From the NCBI RefSeq assembly GCF_026339875.1, contig NZ_JAPEPZ010000001.1:3472001-3536000 (forward strand): a stretch of DNA of 64,000 nucleotides, given 5' to 3'. The notes under the pieces were generated by a model. That model was given only the letters and a program-made list of their open reading frames with translations. It searched no databases and was not told the origin of the DNA. Each line of letters begins with the position of its first letter. Positions within the stretch are counted from its first letter, which is position 1. The position numbers were made by a program, and so were the translations under genes. This document shows, in pieces, positions 42,564 through 51,094 of the stretch. The DNA is from Streptomyces sp. NBC_01571. GTDB lineage: Bacteria; Actinomycetota; Actinomycetes; Streptomycetales; Streptomycetaceae.

Positions 42564-43439
42564 GTGTTCGGCAATTATCTGATCGGCCTGCGCGAGGGAC
42601 TGGAAGCCAGCCTCGTCGTCTGCATCCTCATCGCCTACCTGGTGAAGACGGGCCGCAGGGACGCCCTGCGGCCCATCTGGACGGGCATCGCCGTCGCGAT
42701 CCTGCTGGCGCTCGGCTTCGGCTGCGCGCTCGAATTCGGCTCCCAGGAGATGACGTTCGAGGCGCAGGAGGCGCTCGGCGGTTCGCTGTCGATCGTCGCT
42801 GTGGGCCTGGTGACCTGGATGGTCTTCTGGATGCGGCGCACCGCCCGGCATCTGAAGTCCGAGCTGCACGGCAAGCTGGACGCCGCGCTGGCGATGGGGA
42901 CCGGCGCGCTGGTCGCGACCGCGTTCCTGGCCGTCGGCCGGGAGGGCCTGGAGACCGCGCTGTTCGTGTGGGCGTCGGTGCACGCGGCGAGCGACGGCAC
43001 GCCACGCCCGCTGATCGGTGTCGCCCTGGGCCTGGCGACCGCGGTGCTCCTCGGCTGGCTGTTCTACCGGGGCGCCCTGCGGATCAACCTCGCCAGGTTC
43101 TTCACCTGGACCGGCGGCATGCTGGTGGTGGTCGCCGCGGGCGTGATCGCGTACGGCGTGCACGACCTGCAGGAAGCCGACTGGATCCCCGGGCTGCGGA
43201 ACCTGGCCTTCGACATCAGCGGTGCGATCCCGCCGGACAGTTGGTACGGCACCCTCCTCAAGGGCGTCTTCAACTTCCAGCCCGATCCGACCGTCGTTCA
43301 GATCACGGTGTGGGCGCTCTACTTGGTCCCGACCCTCGCGATCTTCCTCGCCCCGGTAGGGTTCGCCTCCGGGAAGGGGAAGGTGAAGGTACCTGATGAG
43401 CAGGGATCGCGCGGGTCACAGCCCTCGAAGACTTCTTAG
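42564..43439 (+). CDS. efeU: EfeU iron permease (FTR1/OFeT family)
   Basis: A 291-residue, seven-helix permease with the two iron-binding REGLE motifs, LREGLEASLVV near residue 9 and VGREGLETALFV near 130. The basic tail ends in a Ser/Lys-rich stretch. It carries iron delivered by EfeO across the inner membrane. The GTG at 42564 lies 3 bp after the efeB stop. The next gene starts 44 bp before its end, an unusually long overlap. Confidence 0.93.
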   Translation: MFGNYLIGLREGLEASLVVCILIAYLVKTGRRDALRPIWTGIAVAILLALGFGCALEFGSQEMTFEAQEALGGSLSIVAVGLVTWMVFWMRRTARHLKSELHGKLDAALAMGTGALVATAFLAVGREGLETALFVWASVHAASDGTPRPLIGVALGLATAVLLGWLFYRGALRINLARFFTWTGGMLVVVAAGVIAYGVHDLQEADWIPGLRNLAFDISGAIPPDSWYGTLLKGVFNFQPDPTVVQITVWALYLVPTLAIFLAPVGFASGKGKVKVPDEQGSRGSQPSKTS

Positions 43440-44448
43440 CCTCGTACGGGCGGCTCTTCGCCGTCCCGGACCTGGCGGTCACCACCGTTTCGCCCTGGCG
43501 ACGGGCGCGGTGGCCGTCCTGTCCGTGACGGCGAGCGGCTGCGTGGTGGTGCACGGGGAGCGGGAGGTCGTCCCGGCGGCCACACGGGGCGAGGCCGCCC
43601 GCGCCCTCGGCGACTTCACCACCGCGTACAACAAGGCGGACAAGGCCAACGACCGTTCACTGGACGCGGACCGCGTCACGGGCGCCCTCGGGGCCATCGA
43701 CGGCGCGAAGCTGAAGGCCGGCCGGCAGAACAACCCGGGCGGCAACCCGGGGTACTCGCCGCTGGAGCTGAGCGACGCGAAGTTCGCCATACCCGCGAAG
43801 GCGGGCTGGCCGCGCTGGTTCGTGGCGGACACCGCGGCCAACAAGGGCCTGGCGGGCAGCCGTTGGCTCCTCGTCTTCACGCGCGGCAGTGCGAACGACG
43901 TGTGGCAGGCCTCCTACCTGACCGTGCTGGCGGGCGCCGATGTGCCGAAGTTCCAGCAGGACAAGGACGGTTGGGCGCAGCCGGTCACGCCGGACGACGC
44001 GGCCCTCGCCGTGGGTCCGGGGAAGCTGAGCCAGTCCTACGCGACGTATCTGAAGAGCGGCGGCGAGACCTTCGCCCCGGGCGTCCACACCTCGCAGTGG
44101 CGGGCTCTGCGCGGCAGGAACGCCAGCAGGCCCGGCCTCGCCCGGCAGTACATCGACGAGCCGCTGACTTCGGGCGACTACGCCCCGGTCGGGCTGCGCA
44201 CCACGGACGGCGGGGCGCTGGTCTTCTTCGCCACGCAGCGCTACGAGAAGCAGACCGCCGCGCAGGGCACCGAACTTTCCGCGCAGAGCGCGGACGTCAA
44301 GGCCCTGACGACCGGTGACGTCAAGCAGTCCCTCACCCTGGGGTTCGTCTCCAACCAGGCGGCCCTGGACCCGGCGAAGGGTGCTCAGGACCAGCGGGTG
44401 ACGGTGCTCGGCCGGGTCGAGGGTCTGACGGCGGCGAAGGGCGGCTGA
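43396..44448 (+). CDS. Predicted lipoprotein of unknown function after efeU
   Basis: A 350-residue exported protein: arginine-rich head, hydrophobic segment (FALATGAVAVLSVTASGC) with a lipobox whose Cys is near 49, then a soluble domain that I cannot assign to a characterised family (AARALGDFTTAYNKADKAND, WPRWFVADTA, VFFATQRYEKQTA). ATG 43396 overlaps efeU by 44 bp, and the downstream homology-like pattern supports this frame. Co-transcription with the efe genes suggests an envelope role, but this may be incidental. A terminator follows at 44463-44490. Confidence 0.75.
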   Translation: MSRDRAGHSPRRLLSLVRAALRRPGPGGHHRFALATGAVAVLSVTASGCVVVHGEREVVPAATRGEAARALGDFTTAYNKADKANDRSLDADRVTGALGAIDGAKLKAGRQNNPGGNPGYSPLELSDAKFAIPAKAGWPRWFVADTAANKGLAGSRWLLVFTRGSANDVWQASYLTVLAGADVPKFQQDKDGWAQPVTPDDAALAVGPGKLSQSYATYLKSGGETFAPGVHTSQWRALRGRNASRPGLARQYIDEPLTSGDYAPVGLRTTDGGALVFFATQRYEKQTAAQGTELSAQSADVKALTTGDVKQSLTLGFVSNQAALDPAKGAQDQRVTVLGRVEGLTAAKGG

Positions 44449-44462
44449 CGGCCCGGCCCGTG

Positions 44463-44490
44463 ACACCCGCCGGGGGTGCCCGGCGGGTGT
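44463..44490. terminator. Terminator after the efe-lipoprotein operon
   Basis: A perfect 12-bp stem (44463-44474 with 44479-44490) with a 4-base loop lies 14 bp after the stop. It stands between convergent genes and can serve both. Confidence 0.88.
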
Positions 44491-44511
44491 GGCGCCGGTG
44501 TCCAGCCGCTG

Positions 44512-45240
44512 CTAGCCGCGGTGGGGCCAGGCGGCCAGCTGGTCGGACTCGTTCTCCCCCACGTAGCGGGCGCAGGCGTCCGTCAGGGCCTCGAGCAGGG
44601 TCAGCGGGTCGGGGAGCGGGTGCTCGGGGCCGCGCAGCCAGTCGACGCTCAGCTCACCGGGGAGCTGGGCCGGCGGGACGAGGACGTAGGAACCACGGCA
44701 GTGCCAGCGCAGGCCGGGGTGTTCGTCCGTCGTCTCGGGGTGCGAGTCCAGCTCGCAGGGCCACCACTCGTCCTCGTCCTCGGGCGTACCGCGGGTGAGC
44801 GTGAAGAAGAACATGCGTCCGTCACCGCTCTCGGCGACGGGTCCGACCTCGACGCCGGAGGAGAGCAGCCGCTCCAGGGCCTCGCGGCCCGCGTCGACCG
44901 GCACGTCGAGCACGTCGTGCACCATGCCGGTGGCGGTGATGAAGTTGGCCTGCGGCTGGTGCCGTACCCATCGCTCGATCTGGGCGCGGTCGGTCGTGGA
45001 CTGGGTCTGCCAGGCGAAGGACACGGGGTGGCGCGCGGGGGTGGGGCAGCCGACGCGATCACAGGAACATCGGTAGCCGGAGGGGTACGCGGCCTGCGCG
45101 AGCGGCAGCCCAGCGGCGGCAGCGGCGAGCAGCAGGGCTTCACGCCCGCCGTCGTCGGCGATCTCCTTGGGACGGCGACCACGCAGCCACTGGGAGATCC
45201 TGCCCTGCGCGCCGGAGCGGCGGCCGAACTCTGCGCTCAT
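44512..45240 (-). CDS. Bifunctional primase/polymerase N-terminal-domain protein
   Basis: A 242-residue protein resembling the prim-pol N-terminal domain found alone in many streptomycetes. It shows the cysteine/histidine segment YRCSCDRVGCPTPARHPVSFAWQTQSTTD (about residues 59-87), then ERWVRHQPQANFITATG, VLDVPVDAGREALERLL and HCRGSYVLVPPAQLPG. The usual catalytic Asp pair is reduced to VLDVPVDAG, so activity is uncertain. ATG 45240 has GGAGA upstream. It is chromosomal and stands alone. No phage or plasmid genes surround it. Confidence 0.75.
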   Translation of the reverse strand: MSAEFGRRSGAQGRISQWLRGRRPKEIADDGGREALLLAAAAAGLPLAQAAYPSGYRCSCDRVGCPTPARHPVSFAWQTQSTTDRAQIERWVRHQPQANFITATGMVHDVLDVPVDAGREALERLLSSGVEVGPVAESGDGRMFFFTLTRGTPEDEDEWWPCELDSHPETTDEHPGLRWHCRGSYVLVPPAQLPGELSVDWLRGPEHPLPDPLTLLEALTDACARYVGENESDQLAAWPHRG

Positions 45241-45438
45241 CAATCTCCTCGCCTAGCAGTGGTGCCGACAGCGGTCGTGCCGATGCGGTCGTACCGGCGG
45301 ACGCCTTCGCGACCGGCATCCGACAAGCCCTATGGTCCCACCATCCTGCGCCCCGGGTGGACAGAGCTCGCATCCGGGGTGGGTGGGACCAGGGCTCCAC
45401 CGGCCGGAGTCGGGCAGAACGGACCACTTTGGTGTGAT

Positions 45439-46086
45439 TTATCTCCGTGGGGCGAGCCCGTACAGGGCGTAGTCGACCAGGGTGTCCGTGTACGCGTACG
45501 AAATCGGGCCGGTGCGCTGGAGCCAGCGCTGGGCGAGCGGGGAGACGAAGAGCTCCAGGGCGATCCGGGGGTCGAGGTCGGGCCGCAGGGCGCCTTCGTC
45601 CTGGGCGGACCTGAGCCGCTTCACGTACAGCTGGAGCTGGGGTTCGAGGAGTTTGGCGACGAACTCGGCGCCGAGCGCTTCGTTCACCAGGCCCTCGGCG
45701 GCCAGGGCGCGCGACGGGACCTCGAACGCGGGGTTCAGCAGCTCGTCGACCGTGCCGCGCAGGACCCGTTTGAGGTCGGCGGCGAGGTCGCCGGTGTCCG
45801 GGATCTCGTACGACTCCTGTCCCGCCTCCCGGGCGGACCGCTCCGCGAGGTCCGTGAAGGCGTCCAGGAGCACCGCGGCCTTCGAGGGCCACCACCGGTA
45901 GATCGTCTGCTTGCCGACGCCGGCGCGGGCGGCGACGCCCTCGATCGTGGTCCGGGGGTAGCCGACCTCGCCGACGAGGGCGAGGGCCGCGTCGAAGATC
46001 GCGCGACGGGACTTCTCGCTGCGCCGCGAGGAGTCGGGGGCGGACCTGCCGGCGGGCGGGGCGGGCTGGGGAGACGTCGGGTCCAT
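45439..46086 (-). CDS. TetR-family regulator
   Basis: A 215-residue regulator with a TetR helix-turn-helix (YPRTTIEGVAARAGVGKQTIYRWWPSKAAVLLDAF, about residues 43-77) and a ligand domain of the TetR_C_16-like type (LQLYVKRLRSAQDEGALRPDLDPRIALELFVSPLAQRWL). The ATG at 46086 begins a Pro-rich tail usual in streptomycetes. It is divergent from ddaH across about 180 bp and may control it. No clear palindromic operator was found in that gap. Confidence 0.87.
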   Translation of the reverse strand: MDPTSPQPAPPAGRSAPDSSRRSEKSRRAIFDAALALVGEVGYPRTTIEGVAARAGVGKQTIYRWWPSKAAVLLDAFTDLAERSAREAGQESYEIPDTGDLAADLKRVLRGTVDELLNPAFEVPSRALAAEGLVNEALGAEFVAKLLEPQLQLYVKRLRSAQDEGALRPDLDPRIALELFVSPLAQRWLQRTGPISYAYTDTLVDYALYGLAPRR

Positions 46087-46265
46087 GGGGCGAACCTAAC
46101 AGGTCGGCAAGACGGGGCGTCTCGCCGCCGTTCGGCCTGACGGGTGGGGTGCGGAGGGGGTCCGGGGGCGGCCCGCGGGCGGACCACCCGTTCGCCACCG
46201 AGCCGGACGGTGTCTCCCGGCGCACCATGGGCATCATCTGCCCCGCGGTACGTGAGGAGCGCTCC

Positions 46266-47084
46266 TTGCACCCTCTGCGCAGCGCCACACCCCGGCGCTA
46301 TCTGATGTGCCCGCCCGAGCACTTCGCCGTCACCTACACCATCAATCCCTGGATGGACCCGGCCAAGCCGGTCGACGGGGCGCTCGCCGTCGCCCAGTGG
46401 GAGGACCTGCGGGACCGCTACCGCTCACTGGGCCACACGGTCGAGGAGCTCGTCCCGCGCCGCGGCCTGCCGGACATGGTCTTCGCCGCGAACGGGGCGA
46501 CGGTCGTGGACGGCCGGGTGCTGGGCGCGCGCTTCGCGCACCGGGAGCGGGAGGCGGAGGCGGCGGTGCACCTGGAGTGGTTCCGCGCCCACGGCTTCCC
46601 GTCCGTGCGCGAGCCGGTGCACGTCAACGAGGGCGAGGGCGACTTCGCGGTCACCGCCTCGTACCTGCTCGCCGGGCGCGGCTTCCGGGCGAGCCCGCTC
46701 TCGCACGGTGAGGCCCAGGAGTACTTCGGCCGCCCGGTGCTCGGGCTCGACCTGGTCGATCCCCGTTACTACCACCTCGACACGGCCCTCACCGTCCTCG
46801 ACGACGCCACGGACGAGATCATGTACTACCCGCCCGCGTTCTCTCCCGGAAGCCGCGAGGTGCTGCGCCGGCTGATCCCCGACGCGTTGACCGCCACCGA
46901 CGAGGACGCGGCCGCGTTCGGCCTGAACGGGGTCTCGGACGGCCTGCACGTGCTGCTGCCGCAGGCCGCGACCGGGCTCCTCGAGCCGCTCCGCGACCGG
47001 GGGTTCGAGCCCATCGGCATCGATCTGAGTGAACTCCTCAAGGGCGGCGGCAGCGTGAAGTGCTGCACGCAGGAACTGAGGTGA
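46266..47084 (+). CDS. ddaH: Dimethylargininase (DDAH) / amidinotransferase family
   Basis: A 272-residue enzyme of the guanidino-group-modifying superfamily: RRYLMCPPEHFAVTYTINPWMD at the start, PDMVFAANGATVVDGRVLGARF, NEGEGDF with the substrate-binding Glu, catalytic His in SDGLHVLLPQA and catalytic Cys in the C-terminal KCCTQELR. It hydrolyses methylated arginines to citrulline, or arginine-like substrates. TTG 46266 is chosen because GAGGAGC lies 5 bases upstream; an ATG at 46227 would add 13 residues. An array of four GTGAGGCG units follows the stop. Confidence 0.85.
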   Translation: MHPLRSATPRRYLMCPPEHFAVTYTINPWMDPAKPVDGALAVAQWEDLRDRYRSLGHTVEELVPRRGLPDMVFAANGATVVDGRVLGARFAHREREAEAAVHLEWFRAHGFPSVREPVHVNEGEGDFAVTASYLLAGRGFRASPLSHGEAQEYFGRPVLGLDLVDPRYYHLDTALTVLDDATDEIMYYPPAFSPGSREVLRRLIPDALTATDEDAAAFGLNGVSDGLHVLLPQAATGLLEPLRDRGFEPIGIDLSELLKGGGSVKCCTQELR

Positions 47085-47112
47085 GGCGGTGAGGCGGTGA
47101 GGCGGTGAGGCG
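47081..47112. repeat. Four tandem GTGAGGCG units after ddaH
   Basis: Exact 8-bp units run from 47081 to 47112; the first overlaps the ddaH stop codon. It is a simple repeat that may vary in copy number. Confidence 0.85.
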
Positions 47113-47143
47113 GGAGACCGCGCGGCCGTGAACGTACCGGGTG

Positions 47144-48139
47144 TCAGTCCTCGTCGGCCGGGGGCGGCCAGGGGTCGCCCCAGTCCGCGTCCCGGGCCGC
47201 GCGGTAGAGCGGCCCGTGGCGCTTGGTCACCGTCTCGCGGTGCAGGGACTCGTCCGGGCCGCACAGGTCGAGCAGCACCTGCCCCTTGCGGATCTGCGGC
47301 TTGCGCACCACGCGGGAGGAGGCCGGGTCCGCCGGGAGGCGGGTGGCGGCGACGTAGCTGAACTTCTCGTCCTCGTACGCCAAAGAGCCGCCCTTGACCT
47401 GCCGGTGGAGGGAGGAACGGCTGACCCTGGCGGAGAAGTGGCACCAGTCCTCGCCGGGCACGATGGGGCAGGCCGCACTGTGCGGACAGGGCGCGGCGAC
47501 GCGGAACCCGGCGTCGATCAGACGGTCGCGGGCCTCGATCACCCGAGCGTATCCGTCGGGCGTGCCCGGCTCGATGATCACGACGGAGGCGGCCGCGGCG
47601 GCCGCGGCCGTCACCACGGAGACGCGGTCGGCGGCGGTGAGTTCACCGAGGACGTAGGACACCGTCACGAGATCGGTGCTCTCGAGTGTGAGCGCCGCTC
47701 CGATGCGGGTGCGGTGCCACTCCGCGGGCTTCAGCTCCGGGTTCGTGGCGGCGATCTCGCGGCCCAGCGCGAGAGCGGGCTCGGCCCAGTCGAGCACGGT
47801 CACGGGGCGTGCGCCCGGCCAGGTGGCGTTCACCGCCCAGGTCGCGGCGCCCGTGCCGCCGCCGATGTCCACGTGGCTCGTCGGTGCCCACGCCGGCACC
47901 GCGTCCGCGAACGCCTCCAGCGCGGCGCGCACCGCCTCGAACGTCGCCGGCATCCGGTAGGCGGCGTACGCGACGACGTCCGAGCGGTCGCGGAGGATCG
48001 GTGCGTGGGTCGGGGTGGTCCCCCGGTAGTTCGCGATCAGCCGCTCGACGGCCTGGGCGGCGGCCTTCGGCGGCAGCCCGTCGAGCAGACCCGCGAGGGC
48101 GGTGCGCAGGGTGTCGGCGGGGGGTGCGGGGGCGTTCAC
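47144..48139 (-). CDS. Rsm22-like SAM-dependent methyltransferase
   Basis: A 331-residue protein of the small-ribosomal-subunit Rsm22 family. The SAM loop is HVDIGGGTGAATWA near residue 89. A late cysteine cluster, CPHSAACPIVPGEDWCHF (about residues 218-235), marks the family's putative iron-sulfur or zinc site. RKPQIRKGQVLLDLCGPD and HGPLYRAARDADWGDPWP close the protein. In mitochondria the family is needed for small-subunit assembly; the bacterial substrate is not known. The ATG at 48139 begins the homology. It converges with ddaH. Confidence 0.87.
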   Translation of the reverse strand: MNAPAPPADTLRTALAGLLDGLPPKAAAQAVERLIANYRGTTPTHAPILRDRSDVVAYAAYRMPATFEAVRAALEAFADAVPAWAPTSHVDIGGGTGAATWAVNATWPGARPVTVLDWAEPALALGREIAATNPELKPAEWHRTRIGAALTLESTDLVTVSYVLGELTAADRVSVVTAAAAAAASVVIIEPGTPDGYARVIEARDRLIDAGFRVAAPCPHSAACPIVPGEDWCHFSARVSRSSLHRQVKGGSLAYEDEKFSYVAATRLPADPASSRVVRKPQIRKGQVLLDLCGPDESLHRETVTKRHGPLYRAARDADWGDPWPPPADED

Positions 48140-48212
48140 GCGGTGATTCTACGGGGGTGGAGCGACCCGCCCGTATTCTCGCCCCCGCCGCCCCTACCCG
48201 ACCCATCCCGTA

Positions 48213-48400
48213 CCCGGGGGCTCCGCCCCCGGACCCCCTACCGGCCTCAAGGGCCTTGTCCTCAAACGCCGGACGGGCTGATGGTGCGGGCCTGGGCTGC
48301 GGATATTCAGCCCGTCCGGCGTTTGAGGACGAGCCCTTCGGGCGATGCGGGGGTCCAGGGGGCGCAGCCCCTTGGCGGGGTCCGGGGCGGAGCCCCCGGG
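48213..48400. repeat. 190-bp nested inverted repeat (Streptomyces interspersed palindrome type)
   Basis: Outer arms 48213-48237 and 48377-48400 are complementary except for one extra C. Inner 24-base arms 48258-48281 and 48307-48330 are perfectly complementary around a 25-base loop (core word CAAACGCCGGACGGGCTG). A third pair (GGACCCCCT at about 48231 and GGGGGTCC at about 48349) lies between. The whole occupies the gap between the ends of two genes. Such CTCAAACGCCGGACGGGCT palindromes recur in Streptomyces genomes. Confidence 0.8.
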
Positions 48401-48443
48401 TGAAGGGGAGGGCAGGGGCGGCGGGGGCGAAAGAAACCCGGGG

Positions 48444-49625
48444 TCAAGCGCCCCGTACCGCCCGAGCCATCCGCGTCGCCGCCTCCACCCGCGGCCCGTT
48501 CCGCACCGCCCGCCGCCGGGGATGCACGGTGTTCGCGAGCAGCACGAGAAACGTGCCCGTCGCCGGGTCCAGCACCAGCGACGTCCCCGTGAAGCCCGTG
48601 TGTCCCGCCGCGCCGCCCTCCGCCAGGGCCCCCATGAACCAGGACTGACCGATGGCGAAGCCGAGGCCGGGCGGGGTGAGCATCAGCTCGACGAAGTCGG
48701 GACCGAGGATGCGCGCGGGGCCGTAGGAACCGCCCGCGAGCAGCGCGCGGCAGAAGACGGCGAGGTCACGGGCGGTGGAGAAGAGGCCCGCGTGCCCCGC
48801 CACCCCGCCGAGCGCCCACGCGTTCTCGTCGTGCACCACCCCCCGCAGCATCCCGCGGTCCGCCTTGGCCCACGGCCGTCGCTGGTCCTCGGTCGCCGCC
48901 GCGTCCGGGCACGGCCCGAAGCGGGTGGCCGTCATCCCCAGCGGCCGGGTGATCCCGTCCCTGATGAGGACGTCGAGGGAACGGCCGGTGATGCGTTCCA
49001 GGACGTGCTGGAGGAGGAGCAGGTTCAGATCCGAGTAGAGGTACTCCCCCGGCTCGGACGAAGGCCCTTCCGCCCGCAGCATCGCCAGGCGCGCCCGCTC
49101 GTCCGGGCAGTCGTACAGCGGGAGTTCGGGCCGCAGCCCGGAGGTGTGCGTGAGCAGCTGCCGCACGGTGACGTCGTTCGCGGACGCCGCGCGGAACTCC
49201 GGCAGGTACGCCCCCACCCGCGCGTCGATGCCGAGCGTGCCGCGCTCCAGCTGCTGCACCGCGGCGACCGCCGTGAACAGTTTGGTGAGGGAGGCCAGGT
49301 CGAAGGGGGTGCGCACGCTCATCGGAAGCCGCTCCGTGGGCGGCAGTTCGACCCCGGTGTCGGTCTTCTCGTCGTACGACGCGTAGCGCACCGCCCAGCC
49401 CGCCGCCTCCTCGACGGCGATGACCGGGCCGCGTCCGGCGACCACGACGACGCCGGCCGCCCAGGGGTCGGGGCCCCGGGTGAGGGCGCGGACGTCGCGT
49501 ACGAGGTGGCGCAGTTCGGCCGGATCGAGCCCGGCCCGCTCCGGTGTGTCGACGCGCAGTTTCGGTGCGCTCAGCTGTCCGCCGCCTTTCCGTCCATGGT
49601 GTGTCCCGTCCGCCAGGGACGGCAC
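48444..49625 (-). CDS. Serine hydrolase, class C beta-lactamase/esterase family
   Basis: A 393-residue protein with the three family motifs: SLTK (nucleophile Ser and Lys) in DLASLTKLFTAVAAV near 112, YSD in YLYSDLNLLLL, and HTG in GHTGFTGTSLVLDP. No signal peptide is evident, so it is probably cytosolic. Relatives include D-aminoacyl hydrolases and esterases. The ATG at 49625 overlaps the upstream MFS gene by 55 bp; a later start near 49570, just where the MFS gene ends, is possible. Co-transcription with the exporter is likely. Confidence 0.83.
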   Translation of the reverse strand: MPSLADGTHHGRKGGGQLSAPKLRVDTPERAGLDPAELRHLVRDVRALTRGPDPWAAGVVVVAGRGPVIAVEEAAGWAVRYASYDEKTDTGVELPPTERLPMSVRTPFDLASLTKLFTAVAAVQQLERGTLGIDARVGAYLPEFRAASANDVTVRQLLTHTSGLRPELPLYDCPDERARLAMLRAEGPSSEPGEYLYSDLNLLLLQHVLERITGRSLDVLIRDGITRPLGMTATRFGPCPDAAATEDQRRPWAKADRGMLRGVVHDENAWALGGVAGHAGLFSTARDLAVFCRALLAGGSYGPARILGPDFVELMLTPPGLGFAIGQSWFMGALAEGGAAGHTGFTGTSLVLDPATGTFLVLLANTVHPRRRAVRNGPRVEAATRMARAVRGA

Positions 49626-50995
49626 AGTCCCATGAAGCAGGCGACGGCCACCAGTACCGCCACCAGTTGGACGACGGCCATCGGGACGGCGGTGCGCTCA
49701 CCGGCGATGCCGACCAGCGGCGAGGCGACCGCTCCGATGAGGAAGGAGGAGGTGCCCAGCAGCGCGGAGGCGGAGCCGGCGGCGTGCCGTACGCGCATCA
49801 GGGCGAGCGCCTGAGTGTTGGGCAGCGCGAGACCCATCGCGGACATCAGGACGAACAGGGCGGCGGCCACCGGCGCCAGCCCGACCTCGCCGAAGACGCC
49901 GGAGGACATCAGGAGCAGCGCGCTCGCGCCGAGGCCGATGAGGGTGAGGCCCATGGCGAGGACCTTGTCGAGGCCGACCCGGCCGACCAGGAGCTTGCCG
50001 TTGATCTGGCCGACGACCACCAGGCCGATCGAGTTCACGCCGAAGAGCAGGCTGAAGGTCTGCGGGGACGCGCCGTAGATCTCCTGGATCACGAAGGGCG
50101 AGGCCGAGATGTACGCGAAGAGCGCGGCGAAGGCGAAGCCGCCCGCCAGCATGTAGCCGGTGAAGACCCGGTCGGCCAGCAGGGCGCGCATCGAGTGGAG
50201 GGCTTCGCCGACTCCGCCGCCGTGCCGGTCGCCGGGCGGGAGGGTCTCGGGGAGCTTCGTCCAGACGAGCGCGGTGAGTCCGACGCCGACGGCGGTGAGG
50301 ACGACGAAAACTCCTCGCCAGTCGGTGGCGCGCAGGATCTGCCCGCCGATGAGGGGCGCGACGACCGGGGCGACGCCGGAGATCAGCATGAGGGTGGAGA
50401 AGAAGCGGGCCATCGCCATGCCGTCGTACAGATCGCGGACGACGGCCCGCGCGATCACGATGCCGGCCGCTCCCGCGAGACCCTGCGCCAGCCGGAAGGC
50501 GACGAGGAGTTCGACGTCGGGCGCGACGGCGCACAGGGCGGTGGCGAGGACGTAGACGACCAGTCCCACGAGCAGCGGTCTGCGCCGCCCCCACTTGTCG
50601 CTCATCGGCCCGACGACGAGCTGGCCGAACGCCATTCCCGCGAGGCACGCGGTCAGCGTGAGCTGGACGGTCGCGGCCGGGGCGTGCAGGGAGCGGGTGA
50701 CCTCCGGCAGCGACGGGAGGTACATGTCCATGGCCAGCGGGGGTGTCGCGGTGAGCCCGCCGAGGATCAGGGTGACGAGAAGTCCGGTACGGCGGAGCGC
50801 CCCGGGGTCGCGCGGTTCGGCGTCCCCCGGGCGTGCGTCCCGTGGGCCGCAGTCCTCCGCCGCGGGCGTCGCCCTGGGGGGCACGACGGCGGGCGCCGGG
50901 CCGGCGAAGACCGCCGAGGTGTCGGCGACGGCGGTGTTCGGTATGTGCCCCTGCGGGCCTTCCTGGTCCCTCGTGGTGCGCCCGCGCTCGGGCAT
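49571..50995 (-). CDS. MFS drug exporter, Bcr/CflA family
   Basis: A 474-residue, 12-helix transporter with a Pro/Ala-rich head of about 65 residues. The hydrophobic part begins LLVTLILGGLTATPPLAMDMYLPSLPEV, the Bcr/CflA signature with its acidic MDMYLPSLP loop. Motif A is GPMSDKWGRRRPLL, and FFSTLMLISGVAPVVAPLIGG is helix 5. ATG 50995 is preferred because GGGAGGGG precedes it; GTG 51025 is in frame. It would expel bicyclomycin- or chloramphenicol-like compounds. It is divergent from the Gfo/Idh/MocA gene across 99 bp. Confidence 0.88.
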   Translation of the reverse strand: MPERGRTTRDQEGPQGHIPNTAVADTSAVFAGPAPAVVPPRATPAAEDCGPRDARPGDAEPRDPGALRRTGLLVTLILGGLTATPPLAMDMYLPSLPEVTRSLHAPAATVQLTLTACLAGMAFGQLVVGPMSDKWGRRRPLLVGLVVYVLATALCAVAPDVELLVAFRLAQGLAGAAGIVIARAVVRDLYDGMAMARFFSTLMLISGVAPVVAPLIGGQILRATDWRGVFVVLTAVGVGLTALVWTKLPETLPPGDRHGGGVGEALHSMRALLADRVFTGYMLAGGFAFAALFAYISASPFVIQEIYGASPQTFSLLFGVNSIGLVVVGQINGKLLVGRVGLDKVLAMGLTLIGLGASALLLMSSGVFGEVGLAPVAAALFVLMSAMGLALPNTQALALMRVRHAAGSASALLGTSSFLIGAVASPLVGIAGERTAVPMAVVQLVAVLVAVACFMGLCRPWRTGHTMDGKAADS

Positions 50996-51094
50996 GTGCC
51001 CCTCCCTCTCCGGGTGATCCGCCACCTATGCTCTCAGTTCGAACGGAGTGTTCGGGGTCACAGAGCATCAGGGTGACAGAGCGAAGGGCCGGGA

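Noticed and set aside
44512..45240. The primase/polymerase-like gene as a sign of a second integrated plasmid or phage
   Set aside because: No integrase, attachment repeat, tRNA or replication genes surround it, and stand-alone versions are common on Streptomyces chromosomes.
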